A stretch of 12,309 bases of DNA from JBKQHQ01 sp052148715 (lineage in GTDB: Bacteria; Pseudomonadota; Alphaproteobacteria; Rhizobiales; Xanthobacteraceae). The notes beneath the pieces were generated by a model. The model worked only from the letters and a program-made list of their open reading frames with translations, made no database searches and had not been told where the DNA came from. The stretch is from assembly GCA_052148715.1 (NCBI GenBank), contig JBKQHQ010000241.1:1-12309 (forward strand), read 5' to 3'. The position numbers and the translations under genes were made by a program. Position 1 is the first letter of the stretch. Every line of letters starts with the position of its first letter. Below, one piece after another: positions 1 to 7,522 of this stretch.

Positions 1-58
1 TTGCCAGCGGGCTTCCTACGGGCTCGCTCTTTCAGAGTGAGGTCCCTTTGAACGCCGA

Positions 59-943
59 TCAATAATCGGATAGCTTTACGTTGCTGGAGATCGCGTCACG
101 AATTCCAACCACATTCCGGACGGCACCTCCGCCCCGATCGGGCTTCTTGTAAACCGCGACGCGATAGGCCTGACGCGGACGATAGAGGATACTCGCCGTA
201 TGCGGTACCACTCGCTCCTGCGACGCCGCCGCGTAGAGCTCAGCGACTCGTGGAGGGTGACGCCATCCGATGGGAGGCGAGTTGCAATATTGATCGACAT
301 TGTAAGCCCGCATGTCGAAGGTAAAGCCTTCGAGCACGAGACAGATGCCGAGCGCCGTCAACCGCTCATTCACTATCGCGGATTCCCGCGTATCAAAGGG
401 ATCGTATTCAAGATCGGCAAGAATTTGCGGCTTAGAGTCCAACTGAACGTCGCGATAGTTCGGATTTCCAGAAATTAGTACGGATGCAGTGCGGATCAGG
501 GCTCTTATGATCTGCGCGCTCTGATCCGTTGAGTTGACAAGAACCGATCCGAGAAATTGCCTACCAGAGAATTCATTGCCGTCTGGCGGAAGATACTTCG
601 TGACACTGATGTCATCATTTGCGAATGCAGACGCAAGATAGTCGAGGCAGAATGTCAGCACGGGATCAGGGCGGCGTACAATATCAAAAGCGACGTTGTT
701 GAGGTCGGCGAACGCGAGCTGCGGCGTGGATTTTGGATCAGTTTGGCCCACGATCACGTGAACAAACGATTTCGGCAGAGCATAGGACCCCAGCCGTGAG
801 CTGCATTCCACCCCTGGCGCACCAGCTGCTGCGCCGGGATCGATAAGGCTCGAATCTGCGATGGTGCAGCCCGAAACCACGGACAAAACGTGTGCCGTCA
901 GCGCCAGGGATCGTAGGAAGCGTGTACAGGAATGCATCGACAT
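59..943 (-). CDS. Predicted lipoprotein of unknown function
   Basis: Encodes about 294 residues with no family I recognise. The N-terminus is a short charged region (MSMHSCTRFLRS), a hydrophobic stretch and then LSVVSGC, which fits a lipobox with the Cys as the lipidated residue, so the protein is probably anchored in a membrane facing the periplasm. The rest looks like a mixed globular domain with a Tyr/Arg-rich C-terminal third (ILYRPRQAYRVAVYKK). I chose the ATG at 943 because it puts the signal sequence at the very N-terminus; a TTG at 967 would add eight residues and overlap the preceding gene. The start lies 2 bases after the stop of the upstream minus-strand gene, which strongly suggests co-transcription and probably a shared function. 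No strong Shine-Dalgarno sequence is visible, so translation may be coupled. Confidence 0.7.
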   Translation of the reverse strand: MSMHSCTRFLRSLALTAHVLSVVSGCTIADSSLIDPGAAAGAPGVECSSRLGSYALPKSFVHVIVGQTDPKSTPQLAFADLNNVAFDIVRRPDPVLTFCLDYLASAFANDDISVTKYLPPDGNEFSGRQFLGSVLVNSTDQSAQIIRALIRTASVLISGNPNYRDVQLDSKPQILADLEYDPFDTRESAIVNERLTALGICLVLEGFTFDMRAYNVDQYCNSPPIGWRHPPRVAELYAAASQERVVPHTASILYRPRQAYRVAVYKKPDRGGGAVRNVVGIRDAISSNVKLSDY

Positions 944-945
944 GA

Positions 946-1905
946 CTAGTTGGTTTGCGCCTGACAACGAATTGTCGCAGCACTTTGCACCCGAAGCACG
1001 GCCCAGTTCTGCTGATCGTCATCGGCCTCCCGCGTTCCGGGGCCCGCAGCTTCCAAGGCGTCCCACTCAGGTTGTGTTTTTTTGAGACATTCATATTGAA
1101 CGACAAGCCCCTTGACGCGAGCATCGGCGAAGGGAACTGGGTCATATCCGCAGAGAGATTCGGGTGCGAAAGTTGTCGTACCCTTGGCAGTGGAGTCTAC
1201 AGCAGGGCCGGCGCAAATTGTGCGCGCCTGGCAGAATGCACGAACGGCCTCCGACGCAAGACACCAGCGCGATCCGGAGACTGGGCGGCGAAGGTCACTA
1301 GCACCCGCCGCCATCCGCGCTCGATTAATGTCACGGAGGTCGCCGAACCAGGCATCGACGACATTTATGCGCGGACCAATAAGGTCGAACTTCGCGAGCG
1401 CGGTCCGGAGCGTCGTCATCGCGTTGGAGAATTTTGCATCCGCTGCGGTCGCTGTCACCTTCGCAAGAGCAGCTTGGAGCGCGCTAGCCAAGGCCACGGC
1501 ATTTTCATTCGGGAAATCATAGCCAGCCGTCGCAAGTTGACCGATCAGCCAGCGGACCAGCGCCGCTTCATCACTGTGCAGCGTTGGCGGCGGGCTCTTG
1601 AGTACGTCGCCGAGGGTCGTAATGGCGCCGTTGATTTGCGTGCATTTTGGATTTGCTTTGTCACAGCTGGGTTGAGGGGCGTCCGCGCCAAGCACCCGAC
1701 TTGCTTGTGGAACTGCAGCGAACATGATCAAGGCTGTCAGCAAGCGAAAAGGACGCCCGATGCGTGCTCGATGATGAAAATTAATATTTCTTGATGCGTC
1801 GCCGGTCGATCCCAGCTCGACGCAAGCGACAAATCTAGCCACGAACCGCCCCCCAGACGTCACCGCGCAAAACAACGACACTGCCGATGCTTCTGTTTGC
1901 AACAC
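946..1905 (-). CDS. Predicted exported protein of unknown function
   Basis: Up to 319 residues; not recognised. A signal peptide is visible but internal to the longest frame: RPFRLLTALIMFAAVP followed by a likely cleavage site near VLGADA, around residues 55-75 of the longest form. The mature part begins with a Cys-containing segment (PSCDKANPKCTQ), has an Ala-rich predicted helical region (ALASALQAALAKVTATAADAKF) and several further Cys that could form disulfides in the periplasm. The start is uncertain. The longest form begins with GTG at 1905; a GTG at 1842 preceded by a G-rich stretch would shorten the odd N-terminal extension. No ATG lies close to the signal sequence. It is immediately followed by the lipoprotein gene starting at 943, so the two probably form an operon for an envelope-associated function. 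Confidence 0.62.
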   Translation of the reverse strand: MLQTEASAVSLFCAVTSGGRFVARFVACVELGSTGDASRNINFHHRARIGRPFRLLTALIMFAAVPQASRVLGADAPQPSCDKANPKCTQINGAITTLGDVLKSPPPTLHSDEAALVRWLIGQLATAGYDFPNENAVALASALQAALAKVTATAADAKFSNAMTTLRTALAKFDLIGPRINVVDAWFGDLRDINRARMAAGASDLRRPVSGSRWCLASEAVRAFCQARTICAGPAVDSTAKGTTTFAPESLCGYDPVPFADARVKGLVVQYECLKKTQPEWDALEAAGPGTREADDDQQNWAVLRVQSAATIRCQAQTN

Positions 1906-1924
1906 AGAGGTATGGAATTACAGC

Positions 1925-1999
1925 TGTGGATCTCTATTAGTTCAACTGATTTTTTCCAAGATCCCGGTTATCCACCGGATGCCAACAGGCTTATCGACA
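1925..1999. promoter_or_regulatory. Cluster of DnaA-box-like 9-mers
   Basis: Two 9-mers each match the DnaA consensus TTATCCACA at 8 of 9 positions: TTATCCACC at 1968-1976 and TTATCGACA at 1991-1999, in the same orientation and 23 bases apart. A weaker inverted match, TGTGGATCT, lies at 1925-1933. The T-rich tract between them (ATTTTTTCC) is unusual for this G+C-rich window. This could be a DnaA-responsive promoter, a datA-like binding site or an origin fragment. No replication gene is nearby, so the call is tentative. Confidence 0.25.
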
Positions 2000-2008
2000 G
2001 GCGAAATT

Positions 2009-2028
2009 GATTGATTCTCAATCGATTG
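2009..2028. repeat. Two overlapping palindromes
   Basis: GATTGA-TTC-TCAATC (2009-2023) is an inverted repeat with perfect 6-base arms. The perfect 10-base palindrome CAATCGATTG (2019-2028) overlaps its right arm. Overlapping palindromes of this size in an intergenic A+T-rich patch are typical of binding sites for dimeric regulators. The spacing does not fit the FNR/FixK pattern TTGA-N6-TCAA. No regulator can be named from the sequence. Confidence 0.4.
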
Positions 2029-2471
2029 TCGGGTCAACGTGAGAATTTTTGTACGTGTCAAATTACGCGCTGCTGGCGCGGCGATGCCGCGTGGCGCGGA
2101 TGGAGCTCGTAGATATAAACGAATTTTTTCAACGCGTTCTATGGGTCACGGTGGAGAACAAATTCCCGACGCGACGCGGGCTCGGATGTTCCGCCGCGGA
2201 ATCTACTGACGTTGGAATGCTGGGAGATCGATTCTCAAACCTTATAATGGACGACAGCTTATGCACGCGCAGCGGAGGAAGCTGAGTGAACGCGCAATGT
2301 GATCATCGCGCGGACGTTTCTCGCTCTCGCGACCCTGACGTAAATACTGAGTCGCTCGCTTGCACGTCGGCGCCCTATCTTGGCTCTGGACGCATCCCGT
2401 TCCTCATTTTATGGATATTTCAAAGGTCATGATGCCGGCAGCTTGCGACGCCGACTTGCGCCGAAATTACC

Positions 2472-2723
2472 TCAAAGAGGATATTGGGACAGGTGCATTG
2501 GAAGCCTCGGGGCCAGTTCTCCCGATTTGGTTTCTCCGCTCCGTCGCCATTGGGCGGCGGTCGTCCCACCGATCCTGTGCGAGATGGGCGCCAACGCGAC
2601 TGTCTGGAGCGTGTAGCTGCCGTCGGCGGGGGCGACGGCCTCCTGCAGCTCCTCGGCGCAGGCCGCCGAGGCGAGCTGCAACGAACCGGCCAATGCCAGA
2701 GCCCAACACAACCGACCGTTCAT
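2472..2723 (-). CDS. Small exported protein of unknown function
   Basis: Encodes 83 residues. The first 27 or so form a clear Sec signal peptide: MNGRLCWALALAGSLQLAS with a plausible cleavage site at ACA|EEL. The mature protein of about 55 residues starts EELQEAVAPADGSYTLQTVA and ends in a basic, Pro-containing tail. I chose the second of two consecutive ATGs (2726 and 2723) because GGGAGAGG at 2735-2728 is better spaced from it, but the first is possible. No family is recognised. The abrupt C-terminus (after SGELAPRLP) could mean the gene is shortened, but I cannot show this. It lies 227 bases downstream of the tRNA-Gly gene on the same strand and has no obvious operon partner. Confidence 0.5.
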   Translation of the reverse strand: MNGRLCWALALAGSLQLASAACAEELQEAVAPADGSYTLQTVALAPISHRIGGTTAAQWRRSGETKSGELAPRLPMHLSQYPL

Positions 2724-2950
2724 CATGCCTCTCCCAGGGTTTTTGGCGGGGCAGCCAACGGACCGCGACCGTGGGCTTGCGAACCCCCGTCCGCCGCCGA
2801 ATTGGTGCAAAAACCACGCCACGATCACGACGCCACCCTTGAGGTTCTGCAAATGTGCGTCAGAGCCCTGCAACGATGCAGACGGAGCCCACGGACCCAT
2901 CCAGCCGCGGAAAAACCGCCGAACCCCGCCGCGCCTTCGTCGTGATTTGG

Positions 2951-3022
2951 AGCGGGCGATGGGAATCGAACCCACGACATACAGCTTGGGAAGCTGTCGT
3001 TCTACCACTGAACTACGCCCGC
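2951..3022 (-). tRNA. tRNA-Gly (anticodon CCC)
   Basis: Read on the minus strand, 72 bases fold as a complete cloverleaf. The 7-bp acceptor stem is GCGGGCG/CGCCCGC, the D arm contains AGTGGTA, the anticodon stem ACAGC/GCTGT encloses the loop TTCCCAA (anticodon CCC, decoding GGG), and the T arm is GTGGG-TTCGATT-CCCAT. The 3' CCA is not encoded. No integrase or attachment-site duplication is visible next to it, so there is no sign that it hosts an integrated element within this window. Confidence 0.95.
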
Positions 3023-3077
3023 GCGCGATGCAGCATACCGAACCCGCCATTGAACGGGCAAGAGCCGCCTGTCGAGG

Positions 3078-3093
3078 CTGACTGACTGACTGA
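3078..3093. repeat. Short tandem repeat (CTGA)x4
   Basis: Four perfect consecutive copies of CTGA between the tRNA-Gly gene and the transporter operon. Such tetranucleotide runs can vary in copy number by slippage. This one is outside any supported gene, so no effect on a protein is expected. Confidence 0.8.
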
Positions 3094-3392
3094 ACCTCGT
3101 CGAACAAAGGCTCCTCAGCGGTGGACATGCACACTCCGGAGGTGGGTCATCCTGCCGACGCCCGTCGCCACATCGGAGATTTCGCCGGGCCACCTTTTGG
3201 CGGGCGCGATCAGCTCCGGCAGGGTCGTCACGCTGAGCGAGGGGCCGGGCGGTGAACATCGGCTGCTCGGCCACGGGACCCGATAGGCGCGAAGTCGGCT
3301 TTCATGCTGCCCTCCGACACGGTTCGATGTCGCCGGCAGGACCGCGCGAGGTCGCTATCTTGCGACGGCGCGCCGAGGCGAATCAAGGGATC

Positions 3393-3414
3393 TGCCCATT
3401 CGATGGGCATTTTT
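3393..3414 (+). terminator. Terminator-like hairpin
   Basis: TGCCCAT-TCG-ATGGGCA is a perfect 7-bp stem with a 3-base loop, followed directly by five T. It has the form of a Rho-independent terminator on the plus strand, although the stem is short. No supported plus-strand gene ends upstream, so it may insulate the transporter operon or act as a leader hairpin. Confidence 0.4.
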
Positions 3415-3559
3415 GCCGGGCCCATTGCGGGCATGCGACTTTAGCAGTTATCGCGGGTACAGCCCTTGTGATTCGCGCTCGCGCACGCCAAAATCGCCTT
3501 TCATGAGTCCGTCGAGCAGAGCCCACTGCTCCCAAAGAAAAACATCCCGGAGGATAACG

Positions 3560-4819
3560 ATGTCCAAAGCCGTGTTCGGAAGCCGTTTCAGCCGCCGCAC
3601 CTTGCTCAAAGGGGCGGCTGCCGCGAGCGTCATCCCGGTCAGCGCGCCGTTCATCATTGAAGCTCGCGGCGAGAGCCCGATCAAGATCGGCATGGTCGAT
3701 CCGTTGACCGGCGTCTATGCCGCGGTGGCAGGAAACGAGGTCACCGGCGCCAAGCTCGCGCTCGAGCAGATCAACGCCAAGGGCGGCGTGCTTGGCCGCC
3801 AGCTCGAGCTCTTGGTGGAAGATTCGGCAAACGACGTGGGCACCGGCGTGCAAAAGACGCGCAAGCTCATCGAGCGCGACGAGGTGAGCTTTATCATCGG
3901 CGACGTCAACTCGGCCATCGCCCTCGCCATGGCCCAGGTGACTAATGAGAAGAAGGTGCTGCACGTTGTCTCGGGCGGCCATACCGATCCGATCACCGGC
4001 ACCGATTGCAAGTGGAACGTCTATCGCGTCTGCAACACCACGCGCATGGAGGCAAATTCGGTCTCGGAAGTCCTGGTCACCAAGTACGGCAAGAAGTGGC
4101 ACTTCATCACCCCGGACTATGCCTTCGGCCATACCCTCCAGAAGGCGTGCGCCGATGATCTCGCCAAGCTCGGCGGCACCGTGACCGGTAACGAGCTGAC
4201 CCCGCTCGGAACCAGCGACTTCTCCGCCTATCTGATCAAGGCGAAGGCCGCGAGTCCCGATGTGCTGATATTGCTGGTGCAAGGCTCCGATATGGTGAAC
4301 TGCCTGAAGCAGATCGTGCAGTTCGGTATGGACACGCAGGTGCACGTGGCCGGGACCCAGCAGGAGCTGGAATCGTTGTTGGCGCTGCCGCCGGAGGCCC
4401 GCATCGGCACGTGGATGTTCGAATGGTACTGGAAGCAGCCAGGCGTCGCCGGCGTTGAGCAATTCGTCGCCGACATCCGCAAGCGCACCGGCGGTAAGGT
4501 GCCGACCGCGCGGACCTGGTTCGGCTACACGTCCATGTACACCTACGCCCTCGTGGCCAATGAGGCGAAGACGCTCGATGCCGTGAAACTTGCCCAGGCG
4601 CTTGGCGATCTGGAGCTCCCCGCCGAGGTCAAGTTGCAGCCCAACAAGGTCTATTACCGCAAGGGCGACCACCAGCTGATGACATCCGCCTTCGTCGGCG
4701 AGGCGCAGGCCAAGGGCGATGATCCCGGGGATCTGTTCAAGGTCGAGACCGTGGTGGCCGGTGACAAGACCTCGCCGCCGGTGTCCGAAACCGGGTGCAA
4801 GCTGCAGTTCCCGGCCTGA
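3560..4819 (+). CDS. ABC transporter substrate-binding protein, branched-chain amino acid type, Tat-exported
   Basis: Encodes 419 residues of the periplasmic binding protein of a HAAT/Liv-type uptake system (Peripla_BP_6 fold). The N-terminus has a twin-arginine signal, SRRTLLK at residues 11-17, followed by an Ala-rich hydrophobic stretch, so the protein is probably exported folded through Tat. The mature domain begins near residue 40 with IKIGMVDPLTGVYAA and continues with features usual for the family: GAKLALEQINAKGGVLGR, a region around IIGDVNSAIALAMA, and YAFGHTLQK. I chose the ATG at 3560 because GGAGG lies six bases upstream and it places the Tat motif near the start. The ligand cannot be deduced; family members bind branched-chain amino acids, amides, urea or aromatic acids. 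A strong hairpin follows the gene, consistent with making more binding protein than permease. Confidence 0.95.
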   Translation: MSKAVFGSRFSRRTLLKGAAAASVIPVSAPFIIEARGESPIKIGMVDPLTGVYAAVAGNEVTGAKLALEQINAKGGVLGRQLELLVEDSANDVGTGVQKTRKLIERDEVSFIIGDVNSAIALAMAQVTNEKKVLHVVSGGHTDPITGTDCKWNVYRVCNTTRMEANSVSEVLVTKYGKKWHFITPDYAFGHTLQKACADDLAKLGGTVTGNELTPLGTSDFSAYLIKAKAASPDVLILLVQGSDMVNCLKQIVQFGMDTQVHVAGTQQELESLLALPPEARIGTWMFEWYWKQPGVAGVEQFVADIRKRTGGKVPTARTWFGYTSMYTYALVANEAKTLDAVKLAQALGDLELPAEVKLQPNKVYYRKGDHQLMTSAFVGEAQAKGDDPGDLFKVETVVAGDKTSPPVSETGCKLQFPA

Positions 4820-4829
4820 TCGACGATGC

Positions 4830-4865
4830 GAATGCCCGGCAAGCGCTTCGCCTTGCCGGGCATTC
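4830..4865 (+). terminator. Intercistronic hairpin after the binding-protein gene
   Basis: Two perfectly complementary 14-base arms (4830-4843 and 4852-4865, GAATGCCCGGCAAG on the left) enclose an 8-base loop. No T tract follows, only CTTGTT. It starts about 10 bases after the stop of the binding-protein gene. In transporter operons such elements either stop part of the transcription or protect the upstream message from 3' exonucleases, which would give excess binding protein. Confidence 0.75.
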
Positions 4866-4950
4866 CTTGTTCGTCCGCAAGGTGCGCCGCGCCCGCGATG
4901 CCGTCCCATTCCATGACCGGTGACGACCCGCAAGCCGCTTCGGTTGGCCG

Positions 4951-5820
4951 ATGACGCAGCTTATTCTTTTCAACATCACCAACGGCCTCATCATCGGCGC
5001 CTTCTATGTGCTGATGGCGCTCGGCCTGTCGCTCATCCTCAATCTGAGCAACGTCATCAATTTCGCCCATGGCGGCTTCCTGGTGATCGGCGGCTACATC
5101 GCCTGGTCGCTGACGCCCTATGTCGGGTTTTGGGGCGCGTTGCTGCTCTCGCCGCTCATCACCGCCGCGCTCGGCTTGCTGATCGAGCGGACGCTGATCC
5201 GGCCGCTCTACGGGCGCGACCCGCTCTACTCGCTGCTGCTGACCTTCGGGCTCGCCTTCATCTTCGAGGACGGCACCCGCTACATCTGGGGCGCGCAGGG
5301 GCTGCCGGTCACGATTCCGGCGGTGCTTGCGCGGCCGCTGAGCCGCGATCTGTTCTTCATCACCGGCTACCGGCTGTTCATGGTCGTGACCGTAGGGGTG
5401 GCGGTGACTGCGCTGTTCCTGCTGCTGCGCTACACCCGCGCGGGCCTGCGCATCCGCGCCGGGACGCTCGACCTCGAAACCGTCGCGGCGCTTGGCGTGA
5501 ACGTGCGCGCGCTGCGCTCGCTGAACTTCGCCATCGGCATTTTCCTCGCCGGCCTGAGCGGCGTGCTGGCGAGCGGCCAGCTCGGCCTCGAATCCACCAT
5601 GGGCGCCGGGCTCCTGATGCCGAGCTTCATCGCCATCATCGTCGGCGGCGTCGGTTCGCTCCCCGGCACGCTGCTCGGCGGCCTGCTGATCGGCGTCGCC
5701 TCCGGCATCACCACCGTCTTCCTCCCCTCGGCAAGCGAGGCAGTCATATACGCGATGATGGCGCTGGTCCTGCTGCTGCGGCCGCGCGGATTGCTCGGCG
5801 AAGAGGGGATGATGACATGA
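4951..5820 (+). CDS. livH: Branched-chain amino acid-type ABC transporter permease (LivH family)
   Basis: Encodes 289 residues, the usual length for LivH. It is an integral inner-membrane protein with about eight hydrophobic segments. Family signatures are visible: NVINFAHGGFLVIGGYIAW near residues 30-50, and LGVNVRALRSLNFAIGIFLAGLSGVLA in the second half, the cytoplasmic loop region that contacts the ATPases. It forms the translocation channel with the downstream LivM protein. The start is the ATG at 4951, which aligns with family N-termini; no strong Shine-Dalgarno sequence is seen. The gene follows the hairpin at 4830-4865, and its stop overlaps the start of the next gene (ATGA). Confidence 0.95.
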   Translation: MTQLILFNITNGLIIGAFYVLMALGLSLILNLSNVINFAHGGFLVIGGYIAWSLTPYVGFWGALLLSPLITAALGLLIERTLIRPLYGRDPLYSLLLTFGLAFIFEDGTRYIWGAQGLPVTIPAVLARPLSRDLFFITGYRLFMVVTVGVAVTALFLLLRYTRAGLRIRAGTLDLETVAALGVNVRALRSLNFAIGIFLAGLSGVLASGQLGLESTMGAGLLMPSFIAIIVGGVGSLPGTLLGGLLIGVASGITTVFLPSASEAVIYAMMALVLLLRPRGLLGEEGMMT

Positions 5821-6776
5821 CCGCGCGCGAGCAGATGCCCAAGCTCGTGGTGCCCATCGCCATATTCGCGGTGCTCGTGCTCGCGCCCTTCTGGATGCGC
5901 TTCGTCGGTGGTTACACGGCCTTGGGCACGCGGGTGCTGGTGCTCGGCCTTGCCGCCATGTCGGTGAATTTCTTGCTCGGCTTCGCTGGCGTCCTTTCCT
6001 TCGGCCACGCCGCCTATTTCGGCCTGGGCGCGTACGGCGCCGGCTTGACCTTGAAGCTTTTGGCGCTCAGCACGCCGCTGTCGCTGCTCATGGGCACCTT
6101 GCTCGGCGGCGTGCTCGGCGCGCTGCTCGGCGCCCTGATGGTGCATCGGCGCGGCGTCTATTTCGCCATGGTGACCATCGCCTTCGGGCAGGTATTTTAT
6201 TACATCGCCTTTCAATGGAGCTCGCTGACCGGCGGCGACGACGGGCTGCGCGGCTTCTCGCGGCAGCCGCTCGACTTCGGCTTGTTCCAGATCGACATCC
6301 TTTCCAATGAGACCTACTTCTATTACTTCGTTCTCGTCTGCTTCGCCGCCGCAGTCGGGGCGATGGCCTTCGTGCTGCGCTCGCCGTTCGGGCACACCAT
6401 GATCGCGATCCGCGAGAACGAGCGCCGCGCCCGCTTTCTCGGCATCCCGATCGAGCAGCATATCTGGATCGCGTTTTCGCTGTCCTGCTTCTTCATGGCG
6501 TTCGCCGGCTCGCTCTATGCGTTGCTCAACAACTTTGCCGATCCGAAGGGCCTGCATTATAGCCAGTCGGGCGATTTCGTGATAATGGCCGTGATGGGCG
6601 GCATGCGCACGTTCTGGGGTCCGCTGCTGGGAGCGGTTGTGTTCGTCGTGCTGCAGGACTTCCTCTCCAGCATCACCATCAATTGGATGTCGTTCATCGG
6701 CGTGTTGATCGTCGTCGTCGTCTTGTTCTTTCCGCGCGGCCTGCTCGGCCTGCTGCGACGCAGGAGTGCCGCGTGA
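5817..6776 (+). CDS. livM: Branched-chain amino acid-type ABC transporter permease (LivM family)
   Basis: Encodes 319 residues, typical of LivM. It is polytopic, with family signatures NFLLGFAGVLSFGHAAYFGLGAY (split here as NFLLGFAGVL and SFGHAAYFGLGAY) around residues 45-70, GGDDGLRGF around residue 140, and ENERRARFLGIP, the coupling-loop region, near residue 200. The last hydrophobic segment ends in a basic tail. It pairs with LivH as the second channel subunit. The start ATG overlaps the livH stop in ATGA, indicating translational coupling. The same frame is open far upstream through livH, but that extension is Arg/Ala/His-rich shadow sequence and not part of the protein. Confidence 0.95.
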   Translation: MTAREQMPKLVVPIAIFAVLVLAPFWMRFVGGYTALGTRVLVLGLAAMSVNFLLGFAGVLSFGHAAYFGLGAYGAGLTLKLLALSTPLSLLMGTLLGGVLGALLGALMVHRRGVYFAMVTIAFGQVFYYIAFQWSSLTGGDDGLRGFSRQPLDFGLFQIDILSNETYFYYFVLVCFAAAVGAMAFVLRSPFGHTMIAIRENERRARFLGIPIEQHIWIAFSLSCFFMAFAGSLYALLNNFADPKGLHYSQSGDFVIMAVMGGMRTFWGPLLGAVVFVVLQDFLSSITINWMSFIGVLIVVVVLFFPRGLLGLLRRRSAA

Positions 6777-7522
6777 GCGTGCTGCAGGTCGACAACGTCA
6801 GCAAGCGCTTCGGCAGCCTCGTCGCGGTCAGCGACGTATCCATGACCGTGCAAAAGGGCGAGCTGCGCGCCATCATCGGCCCGAACGGCGCCGGCAAGAC
6901 CACCTTCTTCAATCTGATCAGCGGTTTCTTCCGGCCGAGCGCGGGCACCATCCGGTTCGACGACCGCGACGTAACGAACTTGTCGGCGCAAGAACGCGTG
7001 CGGCTCGGCATGGCGCGCACGTTTCAGGTCACCGAGATCTTTCCGGAGCTCACGGTGCTGGAGAACGTGCGCATCAGCACCGAGGTTGCGGCAGGCTATC
7101 GTCTGCGCGCCTGGCTTGATCGATCCGCCTCGACCGAATTGGCGCGCCGGGTCGAGGAGACGCTGCGGCTTACCGGGCTGCAGGAAAAGGCCAACCGGCT
7201 GGTCGGCGAGCTTGCGCACGGCGATCAGCGCGCCGCCGAGATCGCCATGGCCTTGGCGTTGCGGCCGCACCTGCTGCTGCTCGACGAGCCGACCGCCGGC
7301 ATGGGCGATCAGGAGACCTACGAGATCACGCAGCTCATCCGCCGTCTGCACAAGGACAGCAACTTGACCATCGTGCTGATCGAGCACGACATGCGCGTGG
7401 TGTTTCATCTCGCCGACCGCATCACCGTGCTCGACCAGGGCAAGCCGCTGGCGGAGGGCACGCCGCAGGAAATTTCCGCCAACGAGGCCGTCCAGGCCGC
7501 CTATCTGGGCAAGGCCGCATGA
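6773..7522 (+). CDS. livG: ABC transporter ATP-binding protein (LivG family)
   Basis: Encodes 249 residues. Walker A is GPNGAGKTT near residue 40, the Q-loop region follows RTFQ, the ABC signature position carries LAHGDQR, Walker B is LLLLDEPTAGM, and the switch His is in LIEHDM. The C-terminus has the LivG-type extension (EGTPQEISANEAVQAAYLG). It is one of two cytoplasmic ATPases powering the LivHM channel. I chose GTG at 6773: it overlaps the livM stop as GTGA, has AGGAG upstream, and gives the conserved family N-terminus (SVLQVDNVSKRFG). The longer in-frame extension into livM is basic and not family-like. Confidence 0.95.
   Translation: MSVLQVDNVSKRFGSLVAVSDVSMTVQKGELRAIIGPNGAGKTTFFNLISGFFRPSAGTIRFDDRDVTNLSAQERVRLGMARTFQVTEIFPELTVLENVRISTEVAAGYRLRAWLDRSASTELARRVEETLRLTGLQEKANRLVGELAHGDQRAAEIAMALALRPHLLLLDEPTAGMGDQETYEITQLIRRLHKDSNLTIVLIEHDMRVVFHLADRITVLDQGKPLAEGTPQEISANEAVQAAYLGKAA

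Larger units (their letters stand above)
1906..2471. other. Gene-poor region with A+T-rich patch
   Basis: No open frame here has a good ribosome site or a recognisable product. The part from about 1915 to 2060 is clearly more A+T-rich than the surroundings and contains DnaA-box-like sequences and overlapping palindromes, listed separately. The region should also contain the promoter of the minus-strand pair that starts at or near 1905. A weak plus-strand frame at 2049-2285 begins with TTG and has no homology I can see. Confidence 0.5.
3023..3559. other. Gene-poor leader region upstream of the transporter operon
   Basis: No convincing gene. Short frames on both strands lack ribosome sites and recognisable products. 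The region holds a four-fold CTGA tandem repeat (3078-3093) and a terminator-like hairpin on the plus strand (3393-3414). The operon promoter must lie in the last part, probably between about 3415 and 3540, but I see no clear -35/-10 pair there. Confidence 0.5.

Noticed and set aside
955..1794. Plus-strand frame of 279 codons
   Set aside because: It lies opposite a minus-strand gene with a signal peptide and tight operon spacing, is Arg/Cys-rich and shows no family motif.
2049..2285. Possible 78-codon gene
   Set aside because: It starts with TTG, has no ribosome site and no recognisable sequence, and lies in a gene-poor stretch.
2380..2480. Faint resemblance to the N-terminus of IS3-type transposases (ALDASRSSFYGYF)
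   Set aside because: The match is about a dozen residues, no DDE motifs, second frame or terminal inverted repeats follow, and chance similarity is likely.
2725..3081. Plus-strand frame containing AMGIEPTTYSLGS
   Set aside because: This peptide is the antisense reading of the tRNA-Gly gene at 2951-3022, a well-known source of falsely annotated proteins.
3383..4933. Long minus-strand frame (about 516 codons) antisense to the binding-protein gene
   Set aside because: It is a codon-bias shadow of the G+C-rich gene at 3560-4819, is His/Gly/Leu-rich and has no family signature or ribosome site.
4920..5816. In-frame upstream extension of livM through livH
   Set aside because: The translation is Arg/His/Ala-rich shadow sequence. 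The ATGA overlap at 5817-5820 and family length fix the livM start.
5430..6557. Minus-strand frame of 375 codons opposite livH/livM
   Set aside because: Shadow of two clearly coding plus-strand membrane-protein genes, with composition typical of an antisense frame.
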